Assembly: GCF_900167005.1 (NCBI RefSeq)
Contig: NZ_FUXW01000002.1
Span: 310,001-374,000 of the forward strand
Direction of reading: 5' to 3'
DNA from: Butyricicoccus pullicaecorum DSM 23266
GTDB taxonomy: Bacteria; Bacillota; Clostridia; Oscillospirales; Butyricicoccaceae
DNA: 64,000 nucleotides
Shown: positions 25,875-34,954 of the stretch, piece after piece
Position numbering within the stretch: the stretch's first letter is position 1
Layout: each line of letters opens with the position of its first letter
Program-made: the position numbers and the translations under genes
The notes under the pieces: model-generated
Databases searched by the model: none
Seen by the model: the letters and a program-made list of their open reading frames with translations, nothing else
What the model was told of the DNA's origin: nothing

Positions 25875-27077
25875 ATGGATTTGCAAATGTTAGCGTTAGA
25901 TCTGGACTTCTTATCGGTTCTGCGCAATTTGGCACAACATCCACTGGTTCAAAAATATCGCAATGCGCTGCGGGCATTGTCTGGTACGCCGCATGACTTC
26001 GCCGAGGCGTATGGTGCACTGTGCGCAGAGGTCTATCAAAGTGGCGATCAGGGACAGGTGTTGCTGCGCAGTCTTCACTGTGACACCAATGCACTGACCG
26101 ATACCATCGATCATCCGAGTGCAAATGTTATTTTAGCGGTATCCCATGATGTACGCACTTTGAATGATTTGCTGTCTGTCAGCGGTTCCGAGCTGTTGGA
26201 TACAGCAAAATCTATTTTCGGACAGGCTCTGCCCAGCATCAGCGTCCTGCCGACATTCGCTTCCGGGTCTGCCCTCCCCTTTACGGACGGAGACGGACTG
26301 CGCGCGTATTATCAGGATAAGGGCTTTGGATTTTTTGCAGATGCGACATTCTATGCTGTGGATAAGGAAAAGATTGTACCGGTTGTACATCCCGATCCGG
26401 TACGCTTGACCGATCTTAAGGGTTATGCGCATCAAAAAGCACAGATTCTCACCAATACGCGAGCATTTCTGGCAGGCCGTGCAGCCAATAATATTCTTTT
26501 GTACGGCGATAAGGGTACTGGCAAGTCCTCTACGGTCAAGGCTGTAGTCAATGAATATGCAAAGGAAGGCCTGAAAATCATAGAGCTTTCTGTGACGCAG
26601 ATTTCCATGTTCCCTGTCATCTGCACTTATGCAGCGCATAGTCCGTACAAGATTATTGTATTCTTGGATGACCTGACGTTTGAGCGAGAAGATGAGAATT
26701 TTGCAACGCTGAAAGCGTTTATTGAGGGCGGTCTGACAGGTAAGCCGGACAATTTGATTTTGTATGCGACATCTAACCGCCGCCATTTGATTCGGGAACG
26801 CTTTTCCGATCGTGAAGGTGATGATGTACATCGCCGCGATACGCTTGAGACCGTGACCTCGCTGTCCGACCGTTTCGGTCTGGAGATTACCTTCTCGGTA
26901 CCGGAGCGTGACGAGTATTTGATGATCGTCGATCAGCTGGCCGAAGACTGCGGCATTGAGATGGAGGCCGAACAGCTTCACCTGCTTGCCGAACGCTTCG
27001 CTCTGCGACGCAATGGTCGTTCTCCGCGTACGGCCAGACAGTTTATTCAGATGCAGCTGGCACAGGAAATGGCATAA
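25875..27077 (+). CDS. DUF815 family AAA+ ATPase
   Basis: A 400-residue protein with a Walker A motif GDKGTGKSS (211-219), a Walker B-like IIVFLDDLTF (about 260) and a sensor-1 stretch LILYATSNRRHLI (about 296). This is the DUF815 family, resembling DnaC/ORC-type AAA+ modules; function is unknown. The N-terminal 190 residues are helical and specific to the family. It is transcribed alone on the plus strand, with its own promoter at 25808-25836 and a two-way terminator at 27079-27115, between minus-strand neighbours. The start follows AGGAG at a spacing of 11. Confidence 0.9.
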   Translation: MDLQMLALDLDFLSVLRNLAQHPLVQKYRNALRALSGTPHDFAEAYGALCAEVYQSGDQGQVLLRSLHCDTNALTDTIDHPSANVILAVSHDVRTLNDLLSVSGSELLDTAKSIFGQALPSISVLPTFASGSALPFTDGDGLRAYYQDKGFGFFADATFYAVDKEKIVPVVHPDPVRLTDLKGYAHQKAQILTNTRAFLAGRAANNILLYGDKGTGKSSTVKAVVNEYAKEGLKIIELSVTQISMFPVICTYAAHSPYKIIVFLDDLTFEREDENFATLKAFIEGGLTGKPDNLILYATSNRRHLIRERFSDREGDDVHRRDTLETVTSLSDRFGLEITFSVPERDEYLMIVDQLAEDCGIEMEAEQLHLLAERFALRRNGRSPRTARQFIQMQLAQEMA

Positions 27078-27078
27078 A

Positions 27079-27115
27079 AGAAAATGCCGGACGACAGATT
27101 CGTCCGGCATTTATT
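27079..27115. terminator. Two-way terminator between the DUF815 gene and ispF
   Basis: An 11-bp stem (27083-27093 with 27101-27111) is flanked by T-rich sequence on the plus strand and by TTTTCTTTT on the minus strand, serving the two convergent genes. Confidence 0.75.
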
Positions 27116-27142
27116 ATACGCAAAAATAGATGGAAGAAGGTA

Positions 27143-27616
27143 TCATAGTTTGTCGATCAGACATACCGCATGTGCGGCAATGCCCTCTTTGGCACCAGTA
27201 AAGCCTAATCCCTCTTCGGTGGTTGCCTTGACGCTGATTTGGTCGATCGATACGCCCAAAGCATCGGCAATGTTCTGACGCATCTGCAAAATGTGAGGTG
27301 CCATTTTGGGCGCTTGCGCCAGGATCGTGGCATCCAAGTTGCTCAATACCCAGCCGTTCGTCTGAAGTACGCGCCCGACTTCACGCAGCAGCGTCAGAGA
27401 GTCTGCTCCCTTGTATTTCGGGTCATTGTCGGGAAACAAATGCCCGATATCGCCGAGTGCAGCTGCACCCAACAGTGCATCCATCACAGCGTGCAGCAGT
27501 ACGTCGGCATCACTGTGCCCCAAAAGTCCGGTCTCGTGCGGGATATCGACACCGCCAATGATGCATTTACGGCCAGAGACCAGTTTATGTACGTCATATC
27601 CATGTCCAATTCGCAT
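27143..27616 (-). CDS. ispF: 2-C-methyl-D-erythritol 2,4-cyclodiphosphate synthase
   Basis: Fifth enzyme of the MEP isoprenoid pathway. The 157-residue protein has GYDVHKLV with metal ligands Asp and His near the N-terminus, [19 protein letters not shown], and the C-terminal [14 protein letters not shown]. It follows ispD by 2 bp, so the two consecutive-pathway genes are coupled. Confidence 0.97.
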   Translation of the reverse strand: MRIGHGYDVHKLVSGRKCIIGGVDIPHETGLLGHSDADVLLHAVMDALLGAAALGDIGHLFPDNDPKYKGADSLTLLREVGRVLQTNGWVLSNLDATILAQAPKMAPHILQMRQNIADALGVSIDQISVKATTEEGLGFTGAKEGIAAHAVCLIDKL

Positions 27617-27618
27617 GG

Positions 27619-28329
27619 TTAGTCCTCCTGATTGAGTAGTGCTTCGGCCATCGGAATATCTTCCGGGGTTGTGACTTTGAGGTTCCGATAGCTTCCGGAT
27701 GTTGCAGTGACCAGCGTGCCCAGACGCTCAACGGCGGCACAGTCATCGGTGAGCGCAGCGCCGGCGGCGATGGCTTCTTTGAGCGCAGTCGAGATCAGCG
27801 CACGGTCGAAACATTGGGGGGTCTGTACAGCGGCGATGCTGTCGCGTGCCACATCGGCAATGATTTTTCCGTCAGAGATCCGCTTGATGCTGTCTTTGAG
27901 CGGAACCACGGGTGCAGCCGCGCCAGTGTCCATAGCAGCGGTAATCGCTTCTTCAATTACGGTTTGCGGAACGAGCGGCCGTGCGCCATCATGGATGGCA
28001 ACATAGGCGGTATCCGGCTCACAGGTATTCAGTCCGGCAAGAACCGATTCCGGCCGGGTTTGTCCACCGCGCACAATGTGACGCACTTTCGTGCAGCCAA
28101 ATTCCTGAGCCAGTTTGCCGTACGGAGCGATATCCTGTTCTCGACAAACAATGATGATGTCATCTACCAAGGGGCATTGTTCAAACGCAAGCAGGGTGCG
28201 TGCGAGAACGGGAATGCCATTCAGCGGTAACAGTAATTTATTGGTACCCATGCGGGTAGATGAGCCGGCAGCGGGGATGACAGCTGCAATACGAGGACGA
28301 ACCTCCTCTTTTTTTTGTCGAAAAAACAT
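27619..28329 (-). CDS. ispD: 2-C-methyl-D-erythritol 4-phosphate cytidylyltransferase
   Basis: Third enzyme of the MEP pathway, making CDP-methylerythritol. The 236-residue protein has the nucleotide-binding signature [10 protein letters not shown] (about 18-27) and [15 protein letters not shown] and DDCAAVE. It sits 22 bp after the SpoIVFB-like gene and 2 bp before ispF. Confidence 0.95.
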   Translation of the reverse strand: MFFRQKKEEVRPRIAAVIPAAGSSTRMGTNKLLLPLNGIPVLARTLLAFEQCPLVDDIIIVCREQDIAPYGKLAQEFGCTKVRHIVRGGQTRPESVLAGLNTCEPDTAYVAIHDGARPLVPQTVIEEAITAAMDTGAAAPVVPLKDSIKRISDGKIIADVARDSIAAVQTPQCFDRALISTALKEAIAAGAALTDDCAAVERLGTLVTATSGSYRNLKVTTPEDIPMAEALLNQED

Positions 28330-28351
28330 AGAGTAAACCTCCCAAAGTACT

Positions 28352-28918
28352 TTATATTTTACCTTGTATGCGGAGGGAATGCAAGCCTGTTTGCCGTTCG
28401 AGTGTTAAGAGAAGGCCGATCAGACACAAGCCCCATCCGTTATGACAGATACCGGCATAGATACCAAGAAACAGGATGAGCGCAGAGAAAAAAGCTGCAA
28501 GTGCTTGTGGCAGCGGATGACCGGGAGCAAATAGACAGTCCAGCGCACGGCCGCCGTCCAGCGGCGGAATGGGCAGCAGATTAAAAATACTGAGAACCAG
28601 ACTTGCACCAGCGAGTAGCTCATGGTGTAAAAGACCTGCCACAAGCCAAAGCATTAGACCGAACAAAGGGCCGCCTAGCGCGATCAAGACCTCTGACCGG
28701 ACGGATAATCGTGGCAAATGATACTGCATTGCGCCGCCTGCGGCAGAAATTTCAAAACGAGTTACTGTACCATGGCACAAACGAATTACAATCCAGTGCC
28801 CTAGTTCGTGCACAGCAGCCGCGGCGAGAAAGTAAAGAAAGATGCCGTTCGGGTCGAGCAGTATAATGATGGCGAGCAGTAGCCAGAAAGAATCTTTTAC
28901 ACGTATTTTTGAAGTCAT
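28352..28918 (-). CDS. SpoIVFB-like M50 intramembrane metalloprotease
   Basis: A 188-residue membrane protease. HExxH is at 37-41 (AVHELGHW) in a membrane segment, and the third metal ligand lies in NLLPIPPLDGGR. This is the site-2-protease fold; SpoIVFB of Bacillus cuts pro-sigma-K in the mother cell. The C-terminal CBS domain of Bacillus SpoIVFB is absent, which is common in clostridial homologues. Its ATG overlaps the upstream M23 gene by 4 bp, matching the spoIVFA-spoIVFB operon order, which is the main reason for this call. Confidence 0.8.
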   Translation of the reverse strand: MTSKIRVKDSFWLLLAIIILLDPNGIFLYFLAAAAVHELGHWIVIRLCHGTVTRFEISAAGGAMQYHLPRLSVRSEVLIALGGPLFGLMLWLVAGLLHHELLAGASLVLSIFNLLPIPPLDGGRALDCLFAPGHPLPQALAAFFSALILFLGIYAGICHNGWGLCLIGLLLTLERQTGLHSLRIQGKI

Positions 28919-29664
28919 AAAGCGATGTAATCCTCCGGATTGAGCAGTTTCCCCGCGTACCACAGTTCAAGATGCAGGTGATATCCGGTTGCGGTACCGG
29001 TATCCCCTACGGTTGCAATGGTCTGTCCAGCTTGTATGTGCGCTCCTTCTTTAACCAGCAGCTGTTCGCAGTGAGCATAAAGCGCGCAGACCCCATCGGC
29101 GTGCTGTAAGATTAAATAATTTCCATAGCTGTCGTTTTGAGCAGCCGTACGCACAGTACTGTTAGCCAAAGCATGAATCGGACTTCCCTGCTCAGCGGCA
29201 AGATCAATCCCCTTGTGAAAACTGCTTTGTTGTCCGGTTACCGGATGAGCGCGTGGGCCGAAGGAAGAGGTTAATACAGCATTTTCAACCGGCTGGGTGT
29301 TAGATAGCGAGATTGGATATACCGCATCTGCTTCCTGAGTTGGAAAAACGCCCGCCGCAGTTGCGGCGAGCGTCTCGCTTGGTACGGATGATTCCATGAC
29401 CGGTTGATTTTCCTGTGGGTTGATGGTCGGAAACCAGTCCGAAAAAACGGCTTGCAGCTGATCGGATTCCGTGAATGATCCAACTGCCTGCACAGCCTGC
29501 TCGATGGACTGATTGCCTGTGAGAAAGGTTTGTACGGCTGTCTGCACGCGTAAGAACGGTTCAAATTGTATGGTGCGCAATACAGTGACCGATAAAAAGA
29601 GGAATGCGATTCCAAGCAGGAGTTTTTCAAATCCGTTGAGCCGATTGGGCTGCTTGCGTGGCAT
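28915..29664 (-). CDS. SpoIVFA-like membrane-anchored M23 peptidase-domain protein
   Basis: A 249-residue protein with a membrane helix at 14-30 (KLLLGIAFLFLSVTVL), a linker, and a LytM/M23 domain (about 129-245). In Bacillus the SpoIVFA partner controls the SpoIVFB protease and its M23 domain is degenerate. Here the metal ligands H150, D154 and H231 and the catalytic histidines H198 and H229 are all visible (FHKGIDLA, LYAHCEQL, GYHLHLEL), so real peptidoglycan endopeptidase activity is possible. ATG 29664 follows AGGAGGG. Confidence 0.8.
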   Translation of the reverse strand: MPRKQPNRLNGFEKLLLGIAFLFLSVTVLRTIQFEPFLRVQTAVQTFLTGNQSIEQAVQAVGSFTESDQLQAVFSDWFPTINPQENQPVMESSVPSETLAATAAGVFPTQEADAVYPISLSNTQPVENAVLTSSFGPRAHPVTGQQSSFHKGIDLAAEQGSPIHALANSTVRTAAQNDSYGNYLILQHADGVCALYAHCEQLLVKEGAHIQAGQTIATVGDTGTATGYHLHLELWYAGKLLNPEDYIAL

Positions 29665-29708
29665 TCCAATCCCTCCTTCCCGACTGAAAGTAGATACCAT
29701 ACTATATG

Positions 29709-29741
29709 AAAACGCCGAGGGCAACATGCCTTCGGCGTTTT
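29709..29741 (-). terminator. Terminator after the MATE transporter gene
   Basis: The palindrome AAAACGCCG...CGGCGTTTT forms a strong stem 8 bp past the MATE stop codon, ending in TTTT on the minus strand. Confidence 0.7.
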
Positions 29742-29748
29742 GTTTCGG

Positions 29749-31137
29749 TTAAATTTCTTTTTCGAGATCGGGCTTTTGCAGATTTGCGATGATTTTCCGT
29801 ATGCGCCAGAGGAAGAAAGTCATCGTTGACATTGCTGCAATAAAGTCGGAGATCGGCTCTGCAAGGAATACGGCGAACAGCTTGTCGTCGAAGAAGTTCG
29901 GCAGAATTAGAATCAACGGAATCAGCAGGATGATTTTGCGCAGAAGTGCGAGGAACAGCGAAATACGCGCCTCACCCAATGCGATAAAGGACTGCTGGAA
30001 AGAAGTCTGGATACCCGAGACAAATACCATTGCCATATAGATGCCCAACGCCCAAACGGTAAAGGTTTGCAGTTCGGGGTCGCTCGTAAACACGCCGACC
30101 AGCAAACGCGGTGCGATACGGGTGAGCAGCCAGCAGAAGGTTGCGTACGCAACTGCCGTCGTCACAAGGAGGCGGATGGCCTTTTTCATGCGATCGATCT
30201 TTTTTGCACCGAAGTTGTAGCTGATGATGGGCTGTGCACCCTGTGTCAGTCCGGTCAGTGGTAAACTAATCATCTGTGTCAGGCTGGTCAGGATGGTCAT
30301 GGCACCGACTGCCAGATCTCCGCCGAACTTGGCAAGCGAGATGTTGAATGTAATGGACAGCAGGCTTTCGGTCGACTGCATGACAAACGGAGACAGACCC
30401 AAACTGATGACAGGAATCAGCTGCTTGAGCTCAGGACGCAGATATTCTCGACGCAGACGCAGAAGTGCCTTAGAACTAGTCAGAAAACGTACAACCCAAA
30501 TTGCGGAGACAAACTGCGAGAATACGGTTGCAATCGCTGCACCGCGAACGCCCAGATTGAATACAAAAATGAAAATGGGATCAAGGATGATATTGAGCGC
30601 TGCACCGATCAAGACCGTGCACATAGCCGTTTTTGCCTTGCCCTGGGTTGTGATAAATCCATTCATGCCCAAGGCGATCTGAATAAAGATCGTGCCCAGG
30701 ACATAGAGGTTTAAATACTCGAGCGCATAGGGCAGTGTATCTGCACTGGCACCGAATAACATCAAAATCTGCTTTTGCGTGAGCAAGAAGAGAACGGTTA
30801 AACAGATTGAGATGATGATGAGTGCGGTAAAGCAGTTGCCCATAATCTTCTCTGCGCGTTCGTTGTGTTTTTGTCCCATTGCGATGGACGCACGCGGCGC
30901 ACCGCCCATACCAATGAGGGAGCTGAACGCGGTGATCAGAATGATAATCGGGAAGGTTACGCCGACACCGGTCAATGCCTGAGAGCCGATGTTGGGGATA
31001 TGGCCGATGTAGATGCGGTCAACGATGTTATAAAGCATGTTGACGATCTGGGCTGCAATATTGGGAACCGCCAGCCGGACAAGCAGCTGCCCGACTGGGG
31101 CGGTTCCCAGTTCATTTTCCTGGGGATTGGTTGCCAA
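29749..31137 (-). CDS. MATE family efflux transporter
   Basis: A 462-residue transporter with about twelve hydrophobic helices. It opens with the MATE-type LVRLAVPNIAAQIVNMLYNIVDRIYIGHI and has the repeat-two counterpart PLTGLTQGAQPIISYNFGA. MATE proteins export cationic drugs or metabolites using a sodium or proton gradient; the substrate is not predictable. It follows udp by 2 bp and ends the DUF951-udp-MATE unit. Confidence 0.93.
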   Translation of the reverse strand: MATNPQENELGTAPVGQLLVRLAVPNIAAQIVNMLYNIVDRIYIGHIPNIGSQALTGVGVTFPIIILITAFSSLIGMGGAPRASIAMGQKHNERAEKIMGNCFTALIIISICLTVLFLLTQKQILMLFGASADTLPYALEYLNLYVLGTIFIQIALGMNGFITTQGKAKTAMCTVLIGAALNIILDPIFIFVFNLGVRGAAIATVFSQFVSAIWVVRFLTSSKALLRLRREYLRPELKQLIPVISLGLSPFVMQSTESLLSITFNISLAKFGGDLAVGAMTILTSLTQMISLPLTGLTQGAQPIISYNFGAKKIDRMKKAIRLLVTTAVAYATFCWLLTRIAPRLLVGVFTSDPELQTFTVWALGIYMAMVFVSGIQTSFQQSFIALGEARISLFLALLRKIILLIPLILILPNFFDDKLFAVFLAEPISDFIAAMSTMTFFLWRIRKIIANLQKPDLEKEI

Positions 31138-31139
31138 AG

Positions 31140-31904
31140 TTATTTCTCCTCTCGATCCTGTTGGATCAGAATTTTCAGTGCCTCTACGGCGGTCTTTACG
31201 CCGCGCTCTGCCATTTCAGGGGAAGCGTCCAGCGTATCATCTGTATCTGCGTTCCACAGCACGTTGAGTACGCCGCCGCAGCGCACATGGCGTACAGCAC
31301 CGACAACAAAGACCGTCGAGCATTCCATTTCGCTGGTCAGTACGCCGGCAGCTTTCCACGCTTCCCACTTTTCACGAAGCATAGAAGCGGTTGGCTGTTC
31401 GGAAGGACGGATTTCACCGTAAAAGCTATCTTTAGACTGAATGACGCCGACGTGCTGGCGGTAACCAAGCTGCTTGGCTGCCTGGTGTAGCGCGCTGACT
31501 ACGGAAAAGTCAGCGGCAGCCGGATACTCAATGGGCATGTATTCTCGCGTGGTACCTTCCTGCCGAACGGCTGCGGTTGCGATGACAACGTCACCGCCGC
31601 GCACAGAGTCCACGATACCGCCCGAAGTGCCAACGCGAATAAAGGTGTCCGCGCCGCACTCTACGAGTTCTTCCAGCGCGATTGCAGTGGAAGGGCCGCC
31701 GATGCCAGTGGAACATACCGCGACCGGTTCGCCGCACAGCCTGCCGCGCCATACGGTGTATTCACGATTGGAAGATAAAAATTCCGGTTCGTCGAAATAC
31801 CGTGCAATGCGCTCGCAGCGACCGGGATCACCGGGCAGGATGACATAACGTCCAATATCGCCTTTTTGAATCTGGATGTGCATCTGTTTGCCTTGAATCA
31901 ACAT
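31140..31904 (-). CDS. udp: Uridine phosphorylase-type nucleoside phosphorylase
   Basis: Splits a nucleoside with phosphate to base and ribose-1-phosphate. The 254 residues show the NP-1 fold motifs ILPGDPGRCERIA, VCSTGIGGPSTAIALEEL, RVGTSGGI and the SEMECSTVF ribose-site segment. The match is closest to uridine phosphorylase, but purine specificity cannot be excluded. It starts at ATG 31904 behind AGGAG and overlaps the DUF951 gene by 7 bp. Confidence 0.88.
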   Translation of the reverse strand: MLIQGKQMHIQIQKGDIGRYVILPGDPGRCERIARYFDEPEFLSSNREYTVWRGRLCGEPVAVCSTGIGGPSTAIALEELVECGADTFIRVGTSGGIVDSVRGGDVVIATAAVRQEGTTREYMPIEYPAAADFSVVSALHQAAKQLGYRQHVGVIQSKDSFYGEIRPSEQPTASMLREKWEAWKAAGVLTSEMECSTVFVVGAVRHVRCGGVLNVLWNADTDDTLDASPEMAERGVKTAVEALKILIQQDREEK

Positions 31905-32092
31905 GAAGCATTCTCCTCTCGCACAACTTGACGAATATTTTTTTCAATTTTACTGCGAGGAACCATGATTTCATGGCCGCAGCCGCAGCAGCGCATCCGG
32001 AAATCCATTCCGACGCGCAGTACGATCCATTCCTTGCTTCCACAGGGATGGCCTTTTTTCATGGTGAGTCGGTCGCCAACTTGAATGTCCAT
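31898..32092 (-). CDS. DUF951 family zinc-ribbon-like small protein
   Basis: A 64-residue protein easily missed because the open frame extends far upstream. The family pattern is clear: MDIQVGDRLTMKKGHPCG, then MRCCGCGHEIMVPRSKIEK. Cysteines at 17 and 35-38 resemble half of a metal site. I start at ATG 32092, 9 bases after GGAGG. DUF951 is found across Firmicutes with no assigned function. It is the first gene of the unit with udp and the MATE transporter. Confidence 0.88.
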   Translation of the reverse strand: MDIQVGDRLTMKKGHPCGSKEWIVLRVGMDFRMRCCGCGHEIMVPRSKIEKNIRQVVREENASC

Positions 32093-32195
32093 GGGACAAT
32101 ACCTCCAGGGTTCTAAAATCAATGCGATCTTCCAGGATAAAATGTCTGTTGTCAAGCATATAGTAGACCAACGCAAAAAGGAGGTCTGGATAGGC

Positions 32196-33119
32196 ATGAC
32201 ACAAATATATTTCCCGGAAGGAATCAAACTATATGAAAAAGAAAACTTGAATGCGGTCAGTTCACTCGAACAGCTCCGACTGGCACAAAAGCGAGGAATG
32301 ATCTTGGAAGGACTTGCGGTTGCCTGTACTGCCGAACACGACCTCGTTGTAGAATTGCCCTGCGGACGTGCAGTCATTCCACGAACTGAGTGCGCACGTG
32401 GGATTGCCGAGGGCACGACACGCGATATTGCCATTTTATCGCGCGTCGGTCGACCGGTGTCCTTTGTCGTAACCGATGCACAGTCTCAGCCGATACGCCT
32501 GTCGCGCCGCTTGGCACAAGAACAGACGGTTGCCTGGGCGTTTGATACCCTGGAACCGGGAGATATTATTGCTGCTCGTGTAACGCACTTAGAGCCATTC
32601 GGTGTATTTGTCGACATTGGCTGTGGCGTGCCTTCATTTATTGGCATTGAGCACCTCTCGGTGTCCCGGATTTTCCATCCAAGTGAACGATTTACTGTGG
32701 GACAGTCCATCTATGCAGCTGTACTGTGCATGGATCGCGCACGATCACGGATTTCGCTGACACATCGTGAGCTGCTCGGCACTTGGGAGCAGAATGCCGC
32801 GCTGTTTCATCCCTGCGAGACTGTTCCGGGCGTTGTGCGGAGCGTGGAAGAATACGGGATTTTTGTTGAACTGACGCCAAACTTATCCGGCTTGGCAGAG
32901 CGAAAACCAGACATGAAAAACGGAGATCGGGTGTCGGTCTATATCAAGTCGATTCTGCCAAGCCGTATGAAGATCAAATTGAATATTATTGATTTGCTGC
33001 GGGATCAGCCGCCGTTCCAGCCGCCTTTGCATTACTATATCACCGAAGGACGGCTGCAAGAGTGGGTCTACTCCCCTGCTTCCTGTGTCAACAAACACAT
33101 TGCAACCGTGTTTTGCTGA
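32196..33119 (+). CDS. S1 RNA-binding domain protein
   Basis: A 307-residue cytoplasmic protein with two clear S1 (OB-fold) domains, at about 119-190 (PGDIIAARVTHLEPFGVFVD ending in RISLTHREL) and about 207-265 (ETVPGVVRSVEEYGIFVEL). A segment at 35-105 looks like a diverged third S1. It resembles a short ribosomal protein S1-like factor of Firmicutes rather than full-length S1. The start ATG 32196 is fixed by GGAGG 12 bases upstream. It diverges from the DUF951 gene and converges on glgB with a 6-bp gap. Exact RNA target is unknown. Confidence 0.85.
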   Translation: MTQIYFPEGIKLYEKENLNAVSSLEQLRLAQKRGMILEGLAVACTAEHDLVVELPCGRAVIPRTECARGIAEGTTRDIAILSRVGRPVSFVVTDAQSQPIRLSRRLAQEQTVAWAFDTLEPGDIIAARVTHLEPFGVFVDIGCGVPSFIGIEHLSVSRIFHPSERFTVGQSIYAAVLCMDRARSRISLTHRELLGTWEQNAALFHPCETVPGVVRSVEEYGIFVELTPNLSGLAERKPDMKNGDRVSVYIKSILPSRMKIKLNIIDLLRDQPPFQPPLHYYITEGRLQEWVYSPASCVNKHIATVFC

Positions 33120-33125
33120 CCTCTC

Positions 33126-34934
33126 TTATTGGGTCACACGGAAAATATAGCTGCCGAGCGGCGCCAGAACAATTTGCGCACGGTTGTGGTCATCTGAATA
33201 GATCACCCAATCATTCGTCACGTCCCGACCGCCGTATTTTGATGTATCCGAGCTGATCAGCTCGCGCAGCGTTGTGGGACGGTCAAACTGTAAAGTGTAA
33301 TTGGGATATTTTCGATTGGACAGATTGAGAACGACCAATAGTGTCTGTCCTCCAGCCGTGCGGAAGTAGGAATATACTGAGTGCTCACTGTCATTGGCAT
33401 CCAGCCACTGAAAAGCACGCATATCGTATTCGTCCTGATGCAGAGCAGGATTTTCCAGATAGAATTGAGACAAATCCATCAGATAATGTTCAAATCCGAT
33501 GTGCTTTGGATATTCCAGCAGATTCCAATCCAGTTGCAGCGCTTCGTCCCATTCGCGGAATTCGCCGAGCTCATTGCCCATGAAATTCAGCTTTTTGCCC
33601 GGATGGGTGTACATGTAAGTGAACAGCGTCCGACACTGTGCAAACTTCTGATCGTAATCACCCCACATCTTGTCAAGCAGCGCTTTTTTACCGTGCACGA
33701 CTTCGTCGTGGGATAACGGCAAAAGATGCAGATTATCGTAAAAATAACTCATGGAGAATGTGAGTCGGTGGTGTGCCGCAGGACGCTGCTCTGGCGGCAG
33801 CATAAAGTAAGATAAAGTGTCATTCATCCAGCCAAGATCCCATTTATAGTCGAAGCCAAGACCGTCATATTGAACGGGAGCCGTGACTTTAATGAGATTT
33901 GTGGAATCCTCTGCGATGAGCAGTGCATGAGGATGCCGCGCCCGCAGACCTTTGTTGCATTGCTGCAAGAAATAAGTGCCGGACGGGTTGACACCATTGC
34001 GCTCATCGCCTTGCAGATAAATGACATTGCGGATGGCATCAAAGCGCAGGCCATCACAATGGCAGACGGTGAGCCAGAAATCGGCAGCAGACTGGAGAAA
34101 GGAGCGCACGATCGGCTTAACCAGATCGAAGTTGCACGATCCCCACTCGCTCAGCCGCACGCCGCTGTGATCGGGGTATTCATAGAGCGTAGAACCATCA
34201 AAACGTGCGAGGGCGTATTCGTCCGGAATAAAGTGAACGGGCACAAAGTCCATAATGACACCGATGCCGTGCTTGTGGCATTGGTCAACCAGATAGCAGA
34301 AATCTTCCGGTGTACCATAGCGCGAAGTGACGGCAAAATAACCGCTCTCCTGATATCCCCACGATCCATCAAAGGGATGTTCTGCGAGCGGAAGAAATTC
34401 GATGTAATTGTAGAAATGCGCTTTGCAGTATGGAATCAGTGATTCGGCCAATTCCCGATAGTTCAGCCAGCTGCCGTCTTCGTGTTTGCGCCAGGAACCG
34501 GCATGGACTTCGTAGATGTTGATGGGCTGATTGTAGTGATTGCCGCGCGCAGCACGCCAGCCACTGTCGGAGAACTGATATTTTGCGCCGTCGGTAATGA
34601 TGGAAGCTGTGTTGGGACGAAGTTCGGAACAACGACCAAAGGGGTCACAGCGATCACGATAAGAATCCTGTTCAAATGCGTGCACACGGTATTTATAGCG
34701 CTGACCGGCTTTTGCTTCCGCCCAAAAGAGCTCAAACACACCTGATCTGGAAGGTGTCATTTGAACCGGAGTCCAGTTGTTAAAATCGCCGATGAGTTCT
34801 ACGACGAACGCATTGGGCGCATATACGCGGAATACGACACCCTGCTGGTGATTGCGGATGGTTGCATGCGCGCCAAAGTAATCGTAAGCGTTAAAGCAGG
34901 TTCCTTGAAAAAATTCTGAGAGAATAGGATTCAC
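33126..34934 (-). CDS. glgB: 1,4-alpha-glucan branching enzyme
   Basis: GlgB adds alpha-1,6 branches to glycogen. The 602-residue protein has an N-terminal CBM48 domain (GVVFRVYAPNAFVVELIGDF), then a GH13 barrel with the nucleophile in GLRFDAIRN, the acid in LIAEDST and LSHDEVVHGK, and a C-terminal beta domain. DFVPVHF replaces the usual DWVPxHF. The start is not ATG: GTG 34934 lies 9 bases after AAAGAG; a TTG at 34943 is possible but lacks spacing. No other glycogen genes are adjacent; it follows rarA. Confidence 0.93.
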   Translation of the reverse strand: MNPILSEFFQGTCFNAYDYFGAHATIRNHQQGVVFRVYAPNAFVVELIGDFNNWTPVQMTPSRSGVFELFWAEAKAGQRYKYRVHAFEQDSYRDRCDPFGRCSELRPNTASIITDGAKYQFSDSGWRAARGNHYNQPINIYEVHAGSWRKHEDGSWLNYRELAESLIPYCKAHFYNYIEFLPLAEHPFDGSWGYQESGYFAVTSRYGTPEDFCYLVDQCHKHGIGVIMDFVPVHFIPDEYALARFDGSTLYEYPDHSGVRLSEWGSCNFDLVKPIVRSFLQSAADFWLTVCHCDGLRFDAIRNVIYLQGDERNGVNPSGTYFLQQCNKGLRARHPHALLIAEDSTNLIKVTAPVQYDGLGFDYKWDLGWMNDTLSYFMLPPEQRPAAHHRLTFSMSYFYDNLHLLPLSHDEVVHGKKALLDKMWGDYDQKFAQCRTLFTYMYTHPGKKLNFMGNELGEFREWDEALQLDWNLLEYPKHIGFEHYLMDLSQFYLENPALHQDEYDMRAFQWLDANDSEHSVYSYFRTAGGQTLLVVLNLSNRKYPNYTLQFDRPTTLRELISSDTSKYGGRDVTNDWVIYSDDHNRAQIVLAPLGSYIFRVTQ

Positions 34935-34954
34935 ACAAATCAACTCTTTCTGTT

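Noticed and set aside
32093-32195. Search for a promoter pair between DUF951 and the S1-domain gene
   Set aside because: TTGACA-like hexamers are present on both strands (near 32149) but no -10 at proper spacing, so no promoter is claimed.
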